Source: Agromyces sp. Leaf222 (GTDB taxonomy: Bacteria > Actinomycetota > Actinomycetes > Actinomycetales > Microbacteriaceae). From it: a DNA stretch of 64,000 nucleotides. The number at the start of each line of letters is the position of its first letter. The first letter of the stretch is position 1. Of the stretch, positions 7,716 to 15,495 are shown one piece after another. The stretch is from positions 156,588-220,587 of the forward strand of contig NZ_LMKQ01000003.1 in assembly GCF_001421565.1 (NCBI RefSeq), given 5' to 3'. The notes beneath the pieces are model-generated. The model was not told the origin of the DNA and did no database searches. It saw nothing but the letters and a program-made list of their open reading frames with translations. The translations under genes were made by a program, and so were the position numbers.

Positions 7716-10412
7716 GTGGGACGCATGGTCGAACAGGTGTCGGCGGAATACCTCGTGGAACGCCCCAGCCTGCTGCGCAGGCTGGATCACGCACGGGACC
7801 TGCCGCTGACGATGATCGTCGCCCCCGCCGGCGCCGGCAAGACCGTGCTGCTGCAGCAGTGGGCCGCCGCGACGCCCGGACTCGCCATGGCATGGATCGG
7901 CATCGAGCCCGACGACGACGACCCGATGCGCTTCTCGCGTCGACTGCTCGCGGCGCTCTCCACCGTCCGCGCGCGGGTCGGCGGGCTCGTGCGCCTGTCG
8001 GCGCTCGGCGCGGGCGGGCTCGGCGACCCGTTCCTCGACCACCTGGCCACCGAACTCGCGTCGTTCCCCGAGACGGTCATCGTGCTCGACGATCTCCACC
8101 ACCTCTCCAATCGCACGCTCCTGGCCGACATCGGTCGCCTCGTCGCCGCGATCCCGCCCAACGTGCACCTGGTGATCGCCACGCGCTCCGATCCGCCCAT
8201 CGCCTGGAGCCGCCTGCGGCTGCGCAACCGCATGCACGAGCTCCGCCAGCTCGACCTCGCCATGACCCGTGATGAGTCGGCGGAGCTGCTCGCCCGGATC
8301 ACGCGCCGCGACATCGGGCCCGACGCGGTCGACGCGATCGCCTCCAGGACCGAGGGCTGGGCGGCCGGGCTGCAGCTCGCGGGACTCACGCTGAAGTTCC
8401 AGGGCGAGTCGGAGGAGTTCGTCGCGGAGCTGAGCGGAAGCGACCGCCTCATCGCCGAATACCTCACCGAGGAGGTCCTCGACGCCCTCTCCGACAGCAC
8501 GAGGACCCTCCTGCTCCGGATGTCGGCGCTCGACGTGATGACCGCCGAGCTCGTCGACCACGTGCTGGGGCGCACCGACGCCCAGCAGCTCTTCGAACAG
8601 CTCGAGCACGAGTCGATGTTCCTCGTGGCGATCGACCAGCGTCGCACGACGGTCCGATTCCACCACCTGTTCCGGGACCTCCTCCGCTACCGGCTGCGCG
8701 CCGAGGATGCCGCCGAGGAACGGCGCCTGCTCGTCGCGGCGGCCGATTTCCACCTGGCGCGCGGCGAGCTGACGCCCGCGGTCGAGTACCTCCTCCGCTC
8801 ACGCGAGTGGGACCGTGCGCTCGATGCGATCATGAGCCGCGGCAGCGACGTCTTCGAGCGCGGCGAGATGCACACCGTGATCCGCTGGATCACCGCCGTC
8901 CCCGAGCACGCGCGCGCCGACCGCCTCGACGTGCAGCTCGAGCTCGGCATCCTGGTGGGAATGCAGGGCGAGAGCATCCGGGCCGCCGACGCGTTCCGGC
9001 GGGTGGCGGACGACCCGCGGGCGACGAACGGCGAGCGCGCGATCGCCGAAGCGTGGATCTCCGCGACGGCGCAGTGGTGCACGTCGCCCGACGAGACCCT
9101 CCGAGCCGCCGAGCGCTCGCTCGCCCGACTCGCGCTCGAGTCGATCGAGACTCCCGACCTGATGGGCCTGACGACTCCCGAGCTCCTTCGGACGCTCGCG
9201 ACGGGATCCGGCGGGCGATCGCACTTCCTCCTCGGCGACCTCGTCGAGGCCGAGGCGTGGATCGAACAGGGCCTCGCCACCGACGGCGTCGCGTACCCGC
9301 CCTATCGCGTGGGCCTGCTCGGATCGCTCGCCCTGCTCCACGCATGGTCGGGCCGACTGGCGGATGCCGAGCTGCTCGCCGCCGAGGCGATCGAGACGGC
9401 CGCCGCGGCGGCGCTCGTGATGCATCCGATCATCGCCGACGCCTACCTCGCCCAGGCGCTCGTCGCCCACGAGCGCGGGCGCCCTGAAGCCGCCGCCCGC
9501 CCGCTCGAGAACGGCGTCATCGCCGCGGAGTCCAACCACCGCTCCCAGCTGTCGTGGATCGCCCGGTACGAGGCGGCACTCGTCGCCGGACTCGAGGGTC
9601 GGTTCGAGGACGCCCTCGACCTCACCGAGCTCGTGCCGCACGACGCCGCCGCCGCCGACGGCCCGATTCCCGGCTCCGCCCCCGCGCCCGCCCCCGCCCC
9701 GGCTCCGGCTCCGGCGGTCCGCGACCGGCTCGTCGCGGCCCGCATGAATGCCCTGCGCCGGAGCGGTCGCGCCGAACAGGCGCTGCACCTCTACCCCGCG
9801 GACCGCCGCGGCCTCGGCGCGGCGCCGTCGATCGCCCTCGAGGCGGTGGCCGCGTCCCTCGCGCTCGGCCAGGTCGACGCGGCGAAGGCGCTGCTCTCCG
9901 ACACGACCGACCGGTTCAGGACCGAGCCGCCACGAGGGGCGGTGCAACGACTCCTGCTCCGCGCCTGGGCCGCCGCCCTCGAGGGGTCGCGCCATGCGGC
10001 CCTGGAGTTCGTCGACGCGGCACTCGCACGGGCCGAGCCCGAGGGCCTGGTCGCGCCGTTCCTCGAATCGGACGACGTCGTGCTCGATCTCGTGGCGGAC
10101 CTCGCACCGATGCGAGGCGGTCTCGCCGGCACGGTCGTCGCGCTCGACGGGCGGCGGATCCCCGCGCGTGCGAACGCCACGCTCGCCGAGCCGCTCACGG
10201 ATCGCGAACTCGAGATCCTCGGGCACCTTCCCGATCACTCGACCACCGCCGAGCTCGCGGGCATGTGCTTCGTCTCGATCAACACGATCAAGACCCATAC
10301 CGCGCACATCTACCGCAAGCTCGGCGTCACCGGGCGGAGCGCGGCGATCGCCAAGGCGCGCGAACTCGGCCTGCTCGCCCCGCTCAGTCGGGCCGATCAC
10401 CTACGTGCGTGA
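7716..10412 (+). CDS. Large ATP-binding LuxR-family regulator (MalT/LAL type)
   Basis: A protein of up to 898 residues, the normal length for MalT-like regulators. Walker A (APAGAGKT) lies at residues 36-43 and the Walker B-like VIVLDDLHHL near 125. A helical TPR-like middle spans about 300-800, including an Ala-Pro tract near 650. The C-terminal LuxR helix-turn-helix (LTDRELEILGHL...VSINTIKTHTAHIYRKL) spans about 828-885. Such proteins are ATP- and inducer-dependent activators. The start is either GTG 7716 or ATG 7725; the purine-rich GGGTGGGA favours neither clearly. It is flanked by two copies of a dyad, at the SHOCT gene and the sulfatase gene, which are likely its targets. The 3' end overlaps the convergent 73-residue gene. 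Confidence 0.9.
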   Translation: MGRMVEQVSAEYLVERPSLLRRLDHARDLPLTMIVAPAGAGKTVLLQQWAAATPGLAMAWIGIEPDDDDPMRFSRRLLAALSTVRARVGGLVRLSALGAGGLGDPFLDHLATELASFPETVIVLDDLHHLSNRTLLADIGRLVAAIPPNVHLVIATRSDPPIAWSRLRLRNRMHELRQLDLAMTRDESAELLARITRRDIGPDAVDAIASRTEGWAAGLQLAGLTLKFQGESEEFVAELSGSDRLIAEYLTEEVLDALSDSTRTLLLRMSALDVMTAELVDHVLGRTDAQQLFEQLEHESMFLVAIDQRRTTVRFHHLFRDLLRYRLRAEDAAEERRLLVAAADFHLARGELTPAVEYLLRSREWDRALDAIMSRGSDVFERGEMHTVIRWITAVPEHARADRLDVQLELGILVGMQGESIRAADAFRRVADDPRATNGERAIAEAWISATAQWCTSPDETLRAAERSLARLALESIETPDLMGLTTPELLRTLATGSGGRSHFLLGDLVEAEAWIEQGLATDGVAYPPYRVGLLGSLALLHAWSGRLADAELLAAEAIETAAAAALVMHPIIADAYLAQALVAHERGRPEAAARPLENGVIAAESNHRSQLSWIARYEAALVAGLEGRFEDALDLTELVPHDAAAADGPIPGSAPAPAPAPAPAPAVRDRLVAARMNALRRSGRAEQALHLYPADRRGLGAAPSIALEAVAASLALGQVDAAKALLSDTTDRFRTEPPRGAVQRLLLRAWAAALEGSRHAALEFVDAALARAEPEGLVAPFLESDDVVLDLVADLAPMRGGLAGTVVALDGRRIPARANATLAEPLTDRELEILGHLPDHSTTAELAGMCFVSINTIKTHTAHIYRKLGVTGRSAAIAKARELGLLAPLSRADHLRA

Positions 10413-10605
10413 CCGCCTCGATCTCGACGTTCAGGCTCCGGAGCAGATCGAGCACCCCGAGCAGGCGGGCCTGATCCGGCACCTCTCCGCGAAGCCTGGT
10501 CGATCCCGGACCACTCGCGACCACGTCGAAGTCGACGAGCTCATCGGTGATCATCGGTCCGAGCTCACCGCGCACCAGGATGTCGAACGTCTCCCGGCCC
10601 CCCAT
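10384..10605 (-). CDS. Small conserved protein, 73 residues, third gene of the DUF6325 operon
   Basis: The start is ATG 10605, with GGAGG five bases upstream. The sequence is a compact alpha/beta-looking protein without membrane segments (ETFDILVRGELG...VDQARLLGVLDLLRSLNVEI style). I do not recognise a named domain, but proteins like this commonly accompany DUF6325 genes and MalT-type regulators in actinobacteria (general knowledge, not a search). Its last 29 bases overlap the 3' end of the convergent LuxR-type gene. It is probably cotranscribed with the 53-residue gene and the DUF6325 gene. Confidence 0.7.
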   Translation of the reverse strand: MGGRETFDILVRGELGPMITDELVDFDVVASGPGSTRLRGEVPDQARLLGVLDLLRSLNVEIEAVTHVGDRPD

Positions 10606-10679
10606 ACGCACCTCCGGACTCGCACGACGTCGTGCATCGCGCCTCGTGCTTCTTCGCTTCGATCGGGCAGAGGGCGCGA

Positions 10680-10841
10680 CTAGATGCGGCGACGTCGCCC
10701 GGGGGTGACGGCTGCTCCGATCACCGCGGCCTTCGCCACCGGTGCCGGACCCGGTCGGACCGCGGCGGTGACGACGGCAGCCTTGGCGACGGGAGCGCCG
10801 ATGACGCCGACCCGTCCGATTCGTGCAGGCCTGAGCGGCAT
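10680..10841 (-). CDS. 53-residue basic protein with an internal duplication
   Basis: The start is ATG 10841, preceded by AGGAG, and it lies one base after the stop of the DUF6325 gene. The sequence is Ala/Val-rich with basic ends, and a unit of about 16 residues (PVAKAAVVTAAVRPG and PVAKAAVIGAAVTPG) occurs twice. The N-terminus (MPLRPARIGRVGVIGAPVAK) looks like that of SHOCT proteins found in similar operons, but the SHOCT domain itself is missing, so this may be a shortened relative. The two units may form an amphipathic or membrane-associated hairpin. Function unknown. Confidence 0.6.
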   Translation of the reverse strand: MPLRPARIGRVGVIGAPVAKAAVVTAAVRPGPAPVAKAAVIGAAVTPGRRRRI

Positions 10842-10842
10842 G

Positions 10843-11301
10843 TCACGCTCCTGTCGTCTCGAGCGGTTCATCGGCCTCGATCGAGGCGAGGATCGCCTGG
10901 ATCGGGATCCGGCCGTTGGCGATGAGCTGACCACCTGCCCGCCGCGTTGCGGCCGCGAACGGCCCCGCCCAGATGTTCTCGTAGACGATGACGCCGGCGA
11001 CGCTGCCCGGATCCATCGCAGCGGCGAGGTTCACGACGTCATCGGCTGCGAGCAGCTCGGCGAGGTCGGCTTCGAGGGCGACGAGCGGACCAAGGTCGCC
11101 GGCGTCGGCGAGCTCGACCGCCTCGATGTCGCCGTTCTCGTCCTTCGCGAGGACGATCGCATCGATGAGCCGAATGGTGCCTGCCTCGACGAGGTCCACG
11201 AGTTCCTTCGCGATCTCGCCCGTGAAGGTCTGATGTCCCGCGGGAAACTCGATGACGAGGTAATCGACCGGTCCCAGGTCGTCCAGTTCGTGCTCGGCCA
11301 T
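10843..11301 (-). CDS. DUF6325 family protein
   Basis: A 152-residue soluble protein that starts at ATG 11301 with GAGGAC upstream. The pattern LGPVDYLVIEFPAG..FTGEIAKELVDLVEAGTIRLIDA, the acidic middle and the end VIVYENIWAGPFAAATRRAGGQLIANGRIP are typical of the DUF6325 family. The biochemical role is unknown. It is the first gene of a three-gene operon and is divergent from the arylsulfatase gene, with the copy-2 dyad of the presumed LuxR-type regulator between them. This suggests a stress or envelope response rather than a metabolic pathway. Confidence 0.82.
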   Translation of the reverse strand: MAEHELDDLGPVDYLVIEFPAGHQTFTGEIAKELVDLVEAGTIRLIDAIVLAKDENGDIEAVELADAGDLGPLVALEADLAELLAADDVVNLAAAMDPGSVAGVIVYENIWAGPFAAATRRAGGQLIANGRIPIQAILASIEADEPLETTGA

Positions 11302-11384
11302 GTCAACCGTCCTCTGCTTCTCGCGTGCCCCCGACGATGCGAAGCCGCATCGAACGCCCACGATCCTCGCGATGGCATCCACCT

Positions 11385-11411
11385 GCATCACCCGATAGGG
11401 ATGATTCGGCC
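11385..11411. promoter_or_regulatory. Shared operator, copy 2 (GCATCACCC-N5-GGATGA)
   Basis: GCATCACCC, five bases, GGATGA, then TTCGGCC, with the same architecture as 7526-7552. It lies between the DUF6325 operon and the sulfatase. The dyad core is 11387-11405, 21 bases from TACCGT at 11427-11432. Confidence 0.55.
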
Positions 11412-11426
11412 ACCACCTCGGTTCGG

Positions 11427-11432
11427 TACCGT
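11427..11432 (+). promoter_or_regulatory. TACCGT -10 box for the sulfatase
   Basis: Same hexamer and nearly the same distance from the operator dyad as in the SHOCT promoter, consistent with a position overlapping -35 (activator-type binding). Confidence 0.45.
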
Positions 11433-11496
11433 GTGCCCGTCGACCCGCGGCGGCCCGATGGCGCCCGCCGGTCGCGATCCGAGGGGGAGAACGAGC

Positions 11497-13866
11497 ATGA
11501 GTCCTGATCGCCACGCCCGCACCATGCTGCCGATCCCCGATCGGCAGCCACCCGGACTGACCACGTACGACGCGAAGGACCCGCAGACCTCCTATCCGCC
11601 GATCGAGGTGCTGCTCCCGCCCGAGGGAGCGCCCAACGTGCTCGTGGTGCTCATCGACGACGTCGGGTTCGGCGCCTCGAGCGCCTTCGGCGGCCCCTGC
11701 GAGACTCCCAACTTCGAGCGGCTCGCCGCCGGCGGCCTGAAGTACAACCGCTTCCACACGACGGCGCTCTGCGCACCGACACGGCAGGCCATGCTGACCG
11801 GGCGCAACCACCACTCGGTCGGCATGGGAAGCATCACCGAGACCGCGACCTCGGCACCCGGCAACAGCTCGCTCCGGCCCAACACCAAGGCGCCGCTCGC
11901 CATGACCCTGAAGCTCAACGGGTACTCCACGGCGCAGTTCGGCAAGTGCCACGAGGTGCCGGTCTGGCAGAGCTCGCCGGTCGGGCCGTTCGACGCGTGG
12001 CCGTCGGCCGGGGGCGGCTTCGAGTCGTTCTATGGATTCATCGGCGGCGAGAACAACCAGTGGGATCCGGCGCTCTACGACGGCACCACGCCCGTCGAGC
12101 CGCCGAAGACGCCGGAGGAGGGGTACCACCTCACCGAGGACCTCGCCGATCATGCCATCGGCTGGATCCGCACCCAGAAGGCCCTCGCGCCCGAGAAGCC
12201 GTTCTTCGTCTACTTCGCGCCCGGTGCGACGCACGCGCCGCACCACGTGCCGAAGGAGTGGCCCGAGAAGTACGCCGGGGCCTTCGCCGACGGCTGGGAC
12301 GCCCAGCGTGAGAAGACCTTCGCGCGCCAGAAGGAGCTCGGCGTCGTCCCGGCCGACGCCGAGCTGACCCCTCGGCATGCCGAGATCCCCGCGTGGGACG
12401 ACATGCCCGACGACCTCAAGCCCGTGCTCGAACGCGAGATGGAGGTCTACGCCGGATTCCTCGAGCACACCGACCACCACGTCGGTCGGGTGCTCGACGC
12501 GATCGAGTCGCTCGGGGTCATGGACGACACGCTCATCTACGTCATCATCGGCGACAACGGCGCATCCGCCGAGGGCACCCTCAACGGCGCGTTCAACGAG
12601 ATGGCGAACTTCAACGGCATGGCGGCCCTCGAGACGCCCGAGTTCATGCGCTCGAAGATGGACGAGTTCGGGTCGCCGAGCTCGTACAACCACTACGCGG
12701 TCGGCTGGGCCTGGGCGATGGACGCCCCCTTCCAGTGGACCAAGCAGGTCGCCTCGCACTGGGGCGGCACACGCAACGGCACGATCGTGCACTGGCCGAA
12801 CGGCATCGCCGAGCCGGGCGGCCTGCGTTCCCAGTTCACGCACTGCATCGACGTCGCGCCGACCATCCTCGAGGCCGCAGGGCTGCCCGAGCCGACCATG
12901 GTCAACGGCGTGCTGCAGTCGCCCATGGAGGGCACGTCGATGCTCTACTCCTTCAACGACGCGGATGCCGCTGAGCGCCACGACCTGCAGTACTTCGAGA
13001 TGTTCGGCAACCGCGGCATCTACCACAAGGGCTGGAGCGCGGTCACGAAGCACCGCACGCCGTGGGAGATGGTCGGCGGCACGCTCGCCGCGTTCGACGA
13101 CGACGTCTGGGAGCTCTACGACGGCGCTGCGGGCGACTTCAGCCAGTCGCGCGACCTGTCCGCCGAACATCCCGAGAAGCTGCACGAGCTGCAGCGGCTG
13201 TGGCTGATCGAGGCCGTCAAGTACAACGTGCTCCCGATCGACGATCGGGGTGCCGAGCGCATCAACCCCGAGCTCGCCGGCCGGCCCACGCTCATCCGCG
13301 GCACGTCGCAGCAGTTCTTCCCGGGAATGGGGCGGCTGTCCGAGAACAGCGTCGTCAACATCAAGAACAAGTCGTGGTCGGTCACGGCCGAGGTCGAGAT
13401 CCCCGAGGGCGGCGCGAACGGCGTGCTGATCGCCCAGGGCGGCCGCTTCGGCGGATGGACGCTCTACCTCCACGAGGGACGTCCGGTCTTCTCGTACAAC
13501 CTGCTCGGCATCACGTCGTTCACGACACGGGGCGACGAGGCGGTGCCGGCCGGCACGCACCAGGTGCGCATGGAGTTCGCGTACGACGGCGGCGGACTCG
13601 CCAAGGGCGGCGACGTCACGCTGTTCGTCGACGGCAGCGCGGACGGAACCGGCCGGGTCGACGCCACCCAGGCGATGGTCTTCTCCGCCGACGAGACGAC
13701 CGACATCGGTTACGAGTCCGGCACGAGCGTGAGCCCCGACTACACCGCGGGCAGCAGCCGCTTCACCGGACGCATCGAGTGGGTGCAGATCGACCTCGGC
13801 GACGACGACCACGACCACTTCATCGATCCCGACGAGCGGATGCGCATCGCGATGGCCCGCCAGTAG
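11497..13866 (+). CDS. Arylsulfatase (Cys-type, formylglycine-dependent)
   Basis: A 789-residue type I sulfatase, about the size of the long mycobacterial AtsA/AtsD class. The metal ligands VLIDDVGFG lie at 51-59 and the C-x-P-x-R activation motif (CAPTR, Cys92) is in LCAPTRQAMLTGRNHH, so the enzyme needs conversion of Cys92 to formylglycine by a maturase not seen here. Other conserved features are GKCHEVP, YVIIGDNGASAEG and HWGGTRNG. The C-terminal ~150 residues form a beta-rich extension (LLIAQGGRFGGWTLYLHEG style). No signal peptide is visible, so it is likely cytoplasmic. The start has a strong GAGGGGGAGA site. The promoter shares a dyad with the SHOCT gene. Confidence 0.93.
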   Translation: MSPDRHARTMLPIPDRQPPGLTTYDAKDPQTSYPPIEVLLPPEGAPNVLVVLIDDVGFGASSAFGGPCETPNFERLAAGGLKYNRFHTTALCAPTRQAMLTGRNHHSVGMGSITETATSAPGNSSLRPNTKAPLAMTLKLNGYSTAQFGKCHEVPVWQSSPVGPFDAWPSAGGGFESFYGFIGGENNQWDPALYDGTTPVEPPKTPEEGYHLTEDLADHAIGWIRTQKALAPEKPFFVYFAPGATHAPHHVPKEWPEKYAGAFADGWDAQREKTFARQKELGVVPADAELTPRHAEIPAWDDMPDDLKPVLEREMEVYAGFLEHTDHHVGRVLDAIESLGVMDDTLIYVIIGDNGASAEGTLNGAFNEMANFNGMAALETPEFMRSKMDEFGSPSSYNHYAVGWAWAMDAPFQWTKQVASHWGGTRNGTIVHWPNGIAEPGGLRSQFTHCIDVAPTILEAAGLPEPTMVNGVLQSPMEGTSMLYSFNDADAAERHDLQYFEMFGNRGIYHKGWSAVTKHRTPWEMVGGTLAAFDDDVWELYDGAAGDFSQSRDLSAEHPEKLHELQRLWLIEAVKYNVLPIDDRGAERINPELAGRPTLIRGTSQQFFPGMGRLSENSVVNIKNKSWSVTAEVEIPEGGANGVLIAQGGRFGGWTLYLHEGRPVFSYNLLGITSFTTRGDEAVPAGTHQVRMEFAYDGGGLAKGGDVTLFVDGSADGTGRVDATQAMVFSADETTDIGYESGTSVSPDYTAGSSRFTGRIEWVQIDLGDDDHDHFIDPDERMRIAMARQ

Positions 13867-13883
13867 TCGGACATCGACAACTC

Positions 13884-13907
13884 CCCCGGCCGCCCGCGCC
13901 GCCGGGG
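13884..13907. terminator. Hairpin after the sulfatase gene
   Basis: CCCCGGC (13884-13890) pairs with GCCGGGG (13901-13907) across a GC-rich loop. It ends immediately before the TAGACT box of the next gene. Confidence 0.4.
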
Positions 13908-13922
13908 CTAGACTCGCCAACC

Positions 13923-14708
13923 ATGAGCGACGACGCCCTCCTGTTCGACGTGCGCGACGGTCTCGCGCACCTCACCCTGAACCGCCCCGAGCGCCTCAAC
14001 GCCGTCGGGCCCGACGCGATCGCGCTCTGGCACCGGTACGCCGGCGAGATCGCCGATCGCGACGACATCCGCGCCGTGCTCTTCGACGCGAACGGTCGCG
14101 CGTTCTGCGCCGGCGGCGACGTGCGCGCCATGTCCGAGCTCGGCGGCGACGGCACGTCGGCTGGCCAGGTCGTCGCCGAGCTCGCCGACGCGATCCACGC
14201 GGGGCACCGGATGCTGCGCGAGAGCGCCAAGCCCATCGTCGCCGCCGTGCAGGGGCCCGTCGCGGGCGGCGGGCTCGGGTTCATGCTCGTGGCAGACCTC
14301 ATCGTGGCCTCCGACCACGCGACGTTCGCGAGCCGCTACGCGGACATCGGCCTGACGCCCGACTGCGGCGTGAGCACGCTCCTGCCCGAGGCCGTCGGCA
14401 CCCGCCGGGCGCTCGAGCTCACGCTGACGCCGCGCACGCTCTCCGCGGCCGAGGCGCTCGACTGGGGACTCGTGACCGAGGTGGTGCCGGCCGACGAGGT
14501 CGCCGGGCGCGCCCGCGCGATCGCCGAGACGTGGCTGTCCGGGGCATCCGCCGCCTACGGGCAGGCCAAGCGCCTCGTGCGCTCCGGTCTCTCGCGCGAG
14601 TTCCAGGCCGCGCTCGACGACGAGGCCCGCACCATCGGTGCCGCGTTCGACACCCCAGAGGCAGCGGCCCGCGTCGCGGCGTTCGCCGGGCGCAGCTCCC
14701 GCGGCTGA
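13923..14708 (+). CDS. Enoyl-CoA hydratase/isomerase family protein
   Basis: A 261-residue crotonase-fold protein. The oxyanion-hole segments FCAGGDVRAM (about 60-70) and VQGPVAGGGLGFMLVADLIVAS (near 105-125, quoted in part) and the glycine-rich PEAVG region are normal. Crotonase enzymes hydrate or isomerise acyl-CoA esters; the substrate cannot be told. One usual glutamate position (after GGG.GF) is not an obvious Glu, so hydratase activity is uncertain. TAGACT nine bases upstream and no ribosome-binding site suggest a near-leaderless mRNA. The lipoprotein gene follows 14 bases later. Confidence 0.85.
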   Translation: MSDDALLFDVRDGLAHLTLNRPERLNAVGPDAIALWHRYAGEIADRDDIRAVLFDANGRAFCAGGDVRAMSELGGDGTSAGQVVAELADAIHAGHRMLRESAKPIVAAVQGPVAGGGLGFMLVADLIVASDHATFASRYADIGLTPDCGVSTLLPEAVGTRRALELTLTPRTLSAAEALDWGLVTEVVPADEVAGRARAIAETWLSGASAAYGQAKRLVRSGLSREFQAALDDEARTIGAAFDTPEAAARVAAFAGRSSRG

Positions 14709-14722
14709 CCGGCGGCACAGAG

Positions 14723-15343
14723 ATGACGCGAGTACCCGGCATCGCAGCCTCGGCCATCGTCGCTATGGCGCTGCTCTCGGGCTGCGCCACGCCGGACGCG
14801 CAGGGGGGTCCATCGCGAATCGTGGTGTCGGCGGAATCGATCGACGTTCTCGGCGACGACGGCGCCGCGCTCGCGACCTTCGACTATCGACAGCCCACCG
14901 CCGAAGTCGTCGAAGGGCTCAGCGAGTACCTGGGCGAACCCGTCGAGAGCCGCACGCGTTGGCGCTCCGACTCGCTGAACGCCACCCTGCACAACTGGCT
15001 CGGGTTCCAGCTCTTCGACACCGATGCGGTCGAGGAGGGTCCGTATTCTCCGAACCACCACATCATCACGATCGTCGGCGAGGTTCGCGGCATCGCCATC
15101 GAGACCCCGGACGGCATCAGCGTCGGAGACCCCCTCGACGAGATCGATCTCACCTCGGCCGAGTGGGAGGACCTCCCATCGAAGACCGAGGGCGGGCAGC
15201 GCACGATCCGCGTCGACCCGGTCTCGCTCCCGGCCGCCGAGGGGGTCGGCGACAATCCGACGCTGACGGTGCTCGTCAACGCCGACATCGACGCGAACGC
15301 CGTCGACCGGATCTCGGCCCCGATCCCGAGCTACGCCGACTGA
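14723..15343 (+). CDS. Secreted lipoprotein of unknown function
   Basis: A 206-residue protein with a short N-terminal signal and a clear lipobox, LLSGC (Cys about residue 20), so it should be anchored to the outer face of the membrane. The mature part is acidic, with no domain I recognise (PTAEVVEGLSEYLGEPVESRTRW...). The start ATG has AGAG upstream. It lies 14 bases after the crotonase stop, but a functional link is unlikely. A 40-base perfect palindrome follows. Confidence 0.7.
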   Translation: MTRVPGIAASAIVAMALLSGCATPDAQGGPSRIVVSAESIDVLGDDGAALATFDYRQPTAEVVEGLSEYLGEPVESRTRWRSDSLNATLHNWLGFQLFDTDAVEEGPYSPNHHIITIVGEVRGIAIETPDGISVGDPLDEIDLTSAEWEDLPSKTEGGQRTIRVDPVSLPAAEGVGDNPTLTVLVNADIDANAVDRISAPIPSYAD

Positions 15344-15418
15344 TCCGCGAGCGGAACGGGTCTGCACGTCCTGCGGGGCTCACGCGATGCAGGCGAACAC
15401 GCGGCGCAGGCGAACGCA

Positions 15419-15458
15419 CGCTGCTCAGGATGATTCGGCCGAATCATCCTGAGCAGCG
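15419..15458. terminator. 40-base perfect palindrome, bidirectional terminator
   Basis: Perfectly self-complementary over 40 bases around the centre CGGCCG. It lies between the convergent lipoprotein and dehydrogenase genes and should form a very stable stem-loop on either transcript. Its centre contains GGATGATTCGGCC, which also occurs at 11399-11411 in the sulfatase operator. Confidence 0.7.
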
Positions 15459-15495
15459 CGCGAATGCCTGAATACCGATCGAGCGGCGCGAGCCG

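Noticed and set aside
8799-10400. Minus-strand open frame opposite the LuxR-type regulator
   Set aside because: It shows no motif or ribosome-binding site, and the plus strand encodes a complete MalT-type protein.
10843-13920. Open frame of over 1000 codons on the minus strand opposite the sulfatase
   Set aside because: Only its first part (to 11301) encodes a recognisable protein (DUF6325). The rest is an antisense shadow of high-GC codon usage and has low-complexity Arg/Val/Ala content with no start signal.
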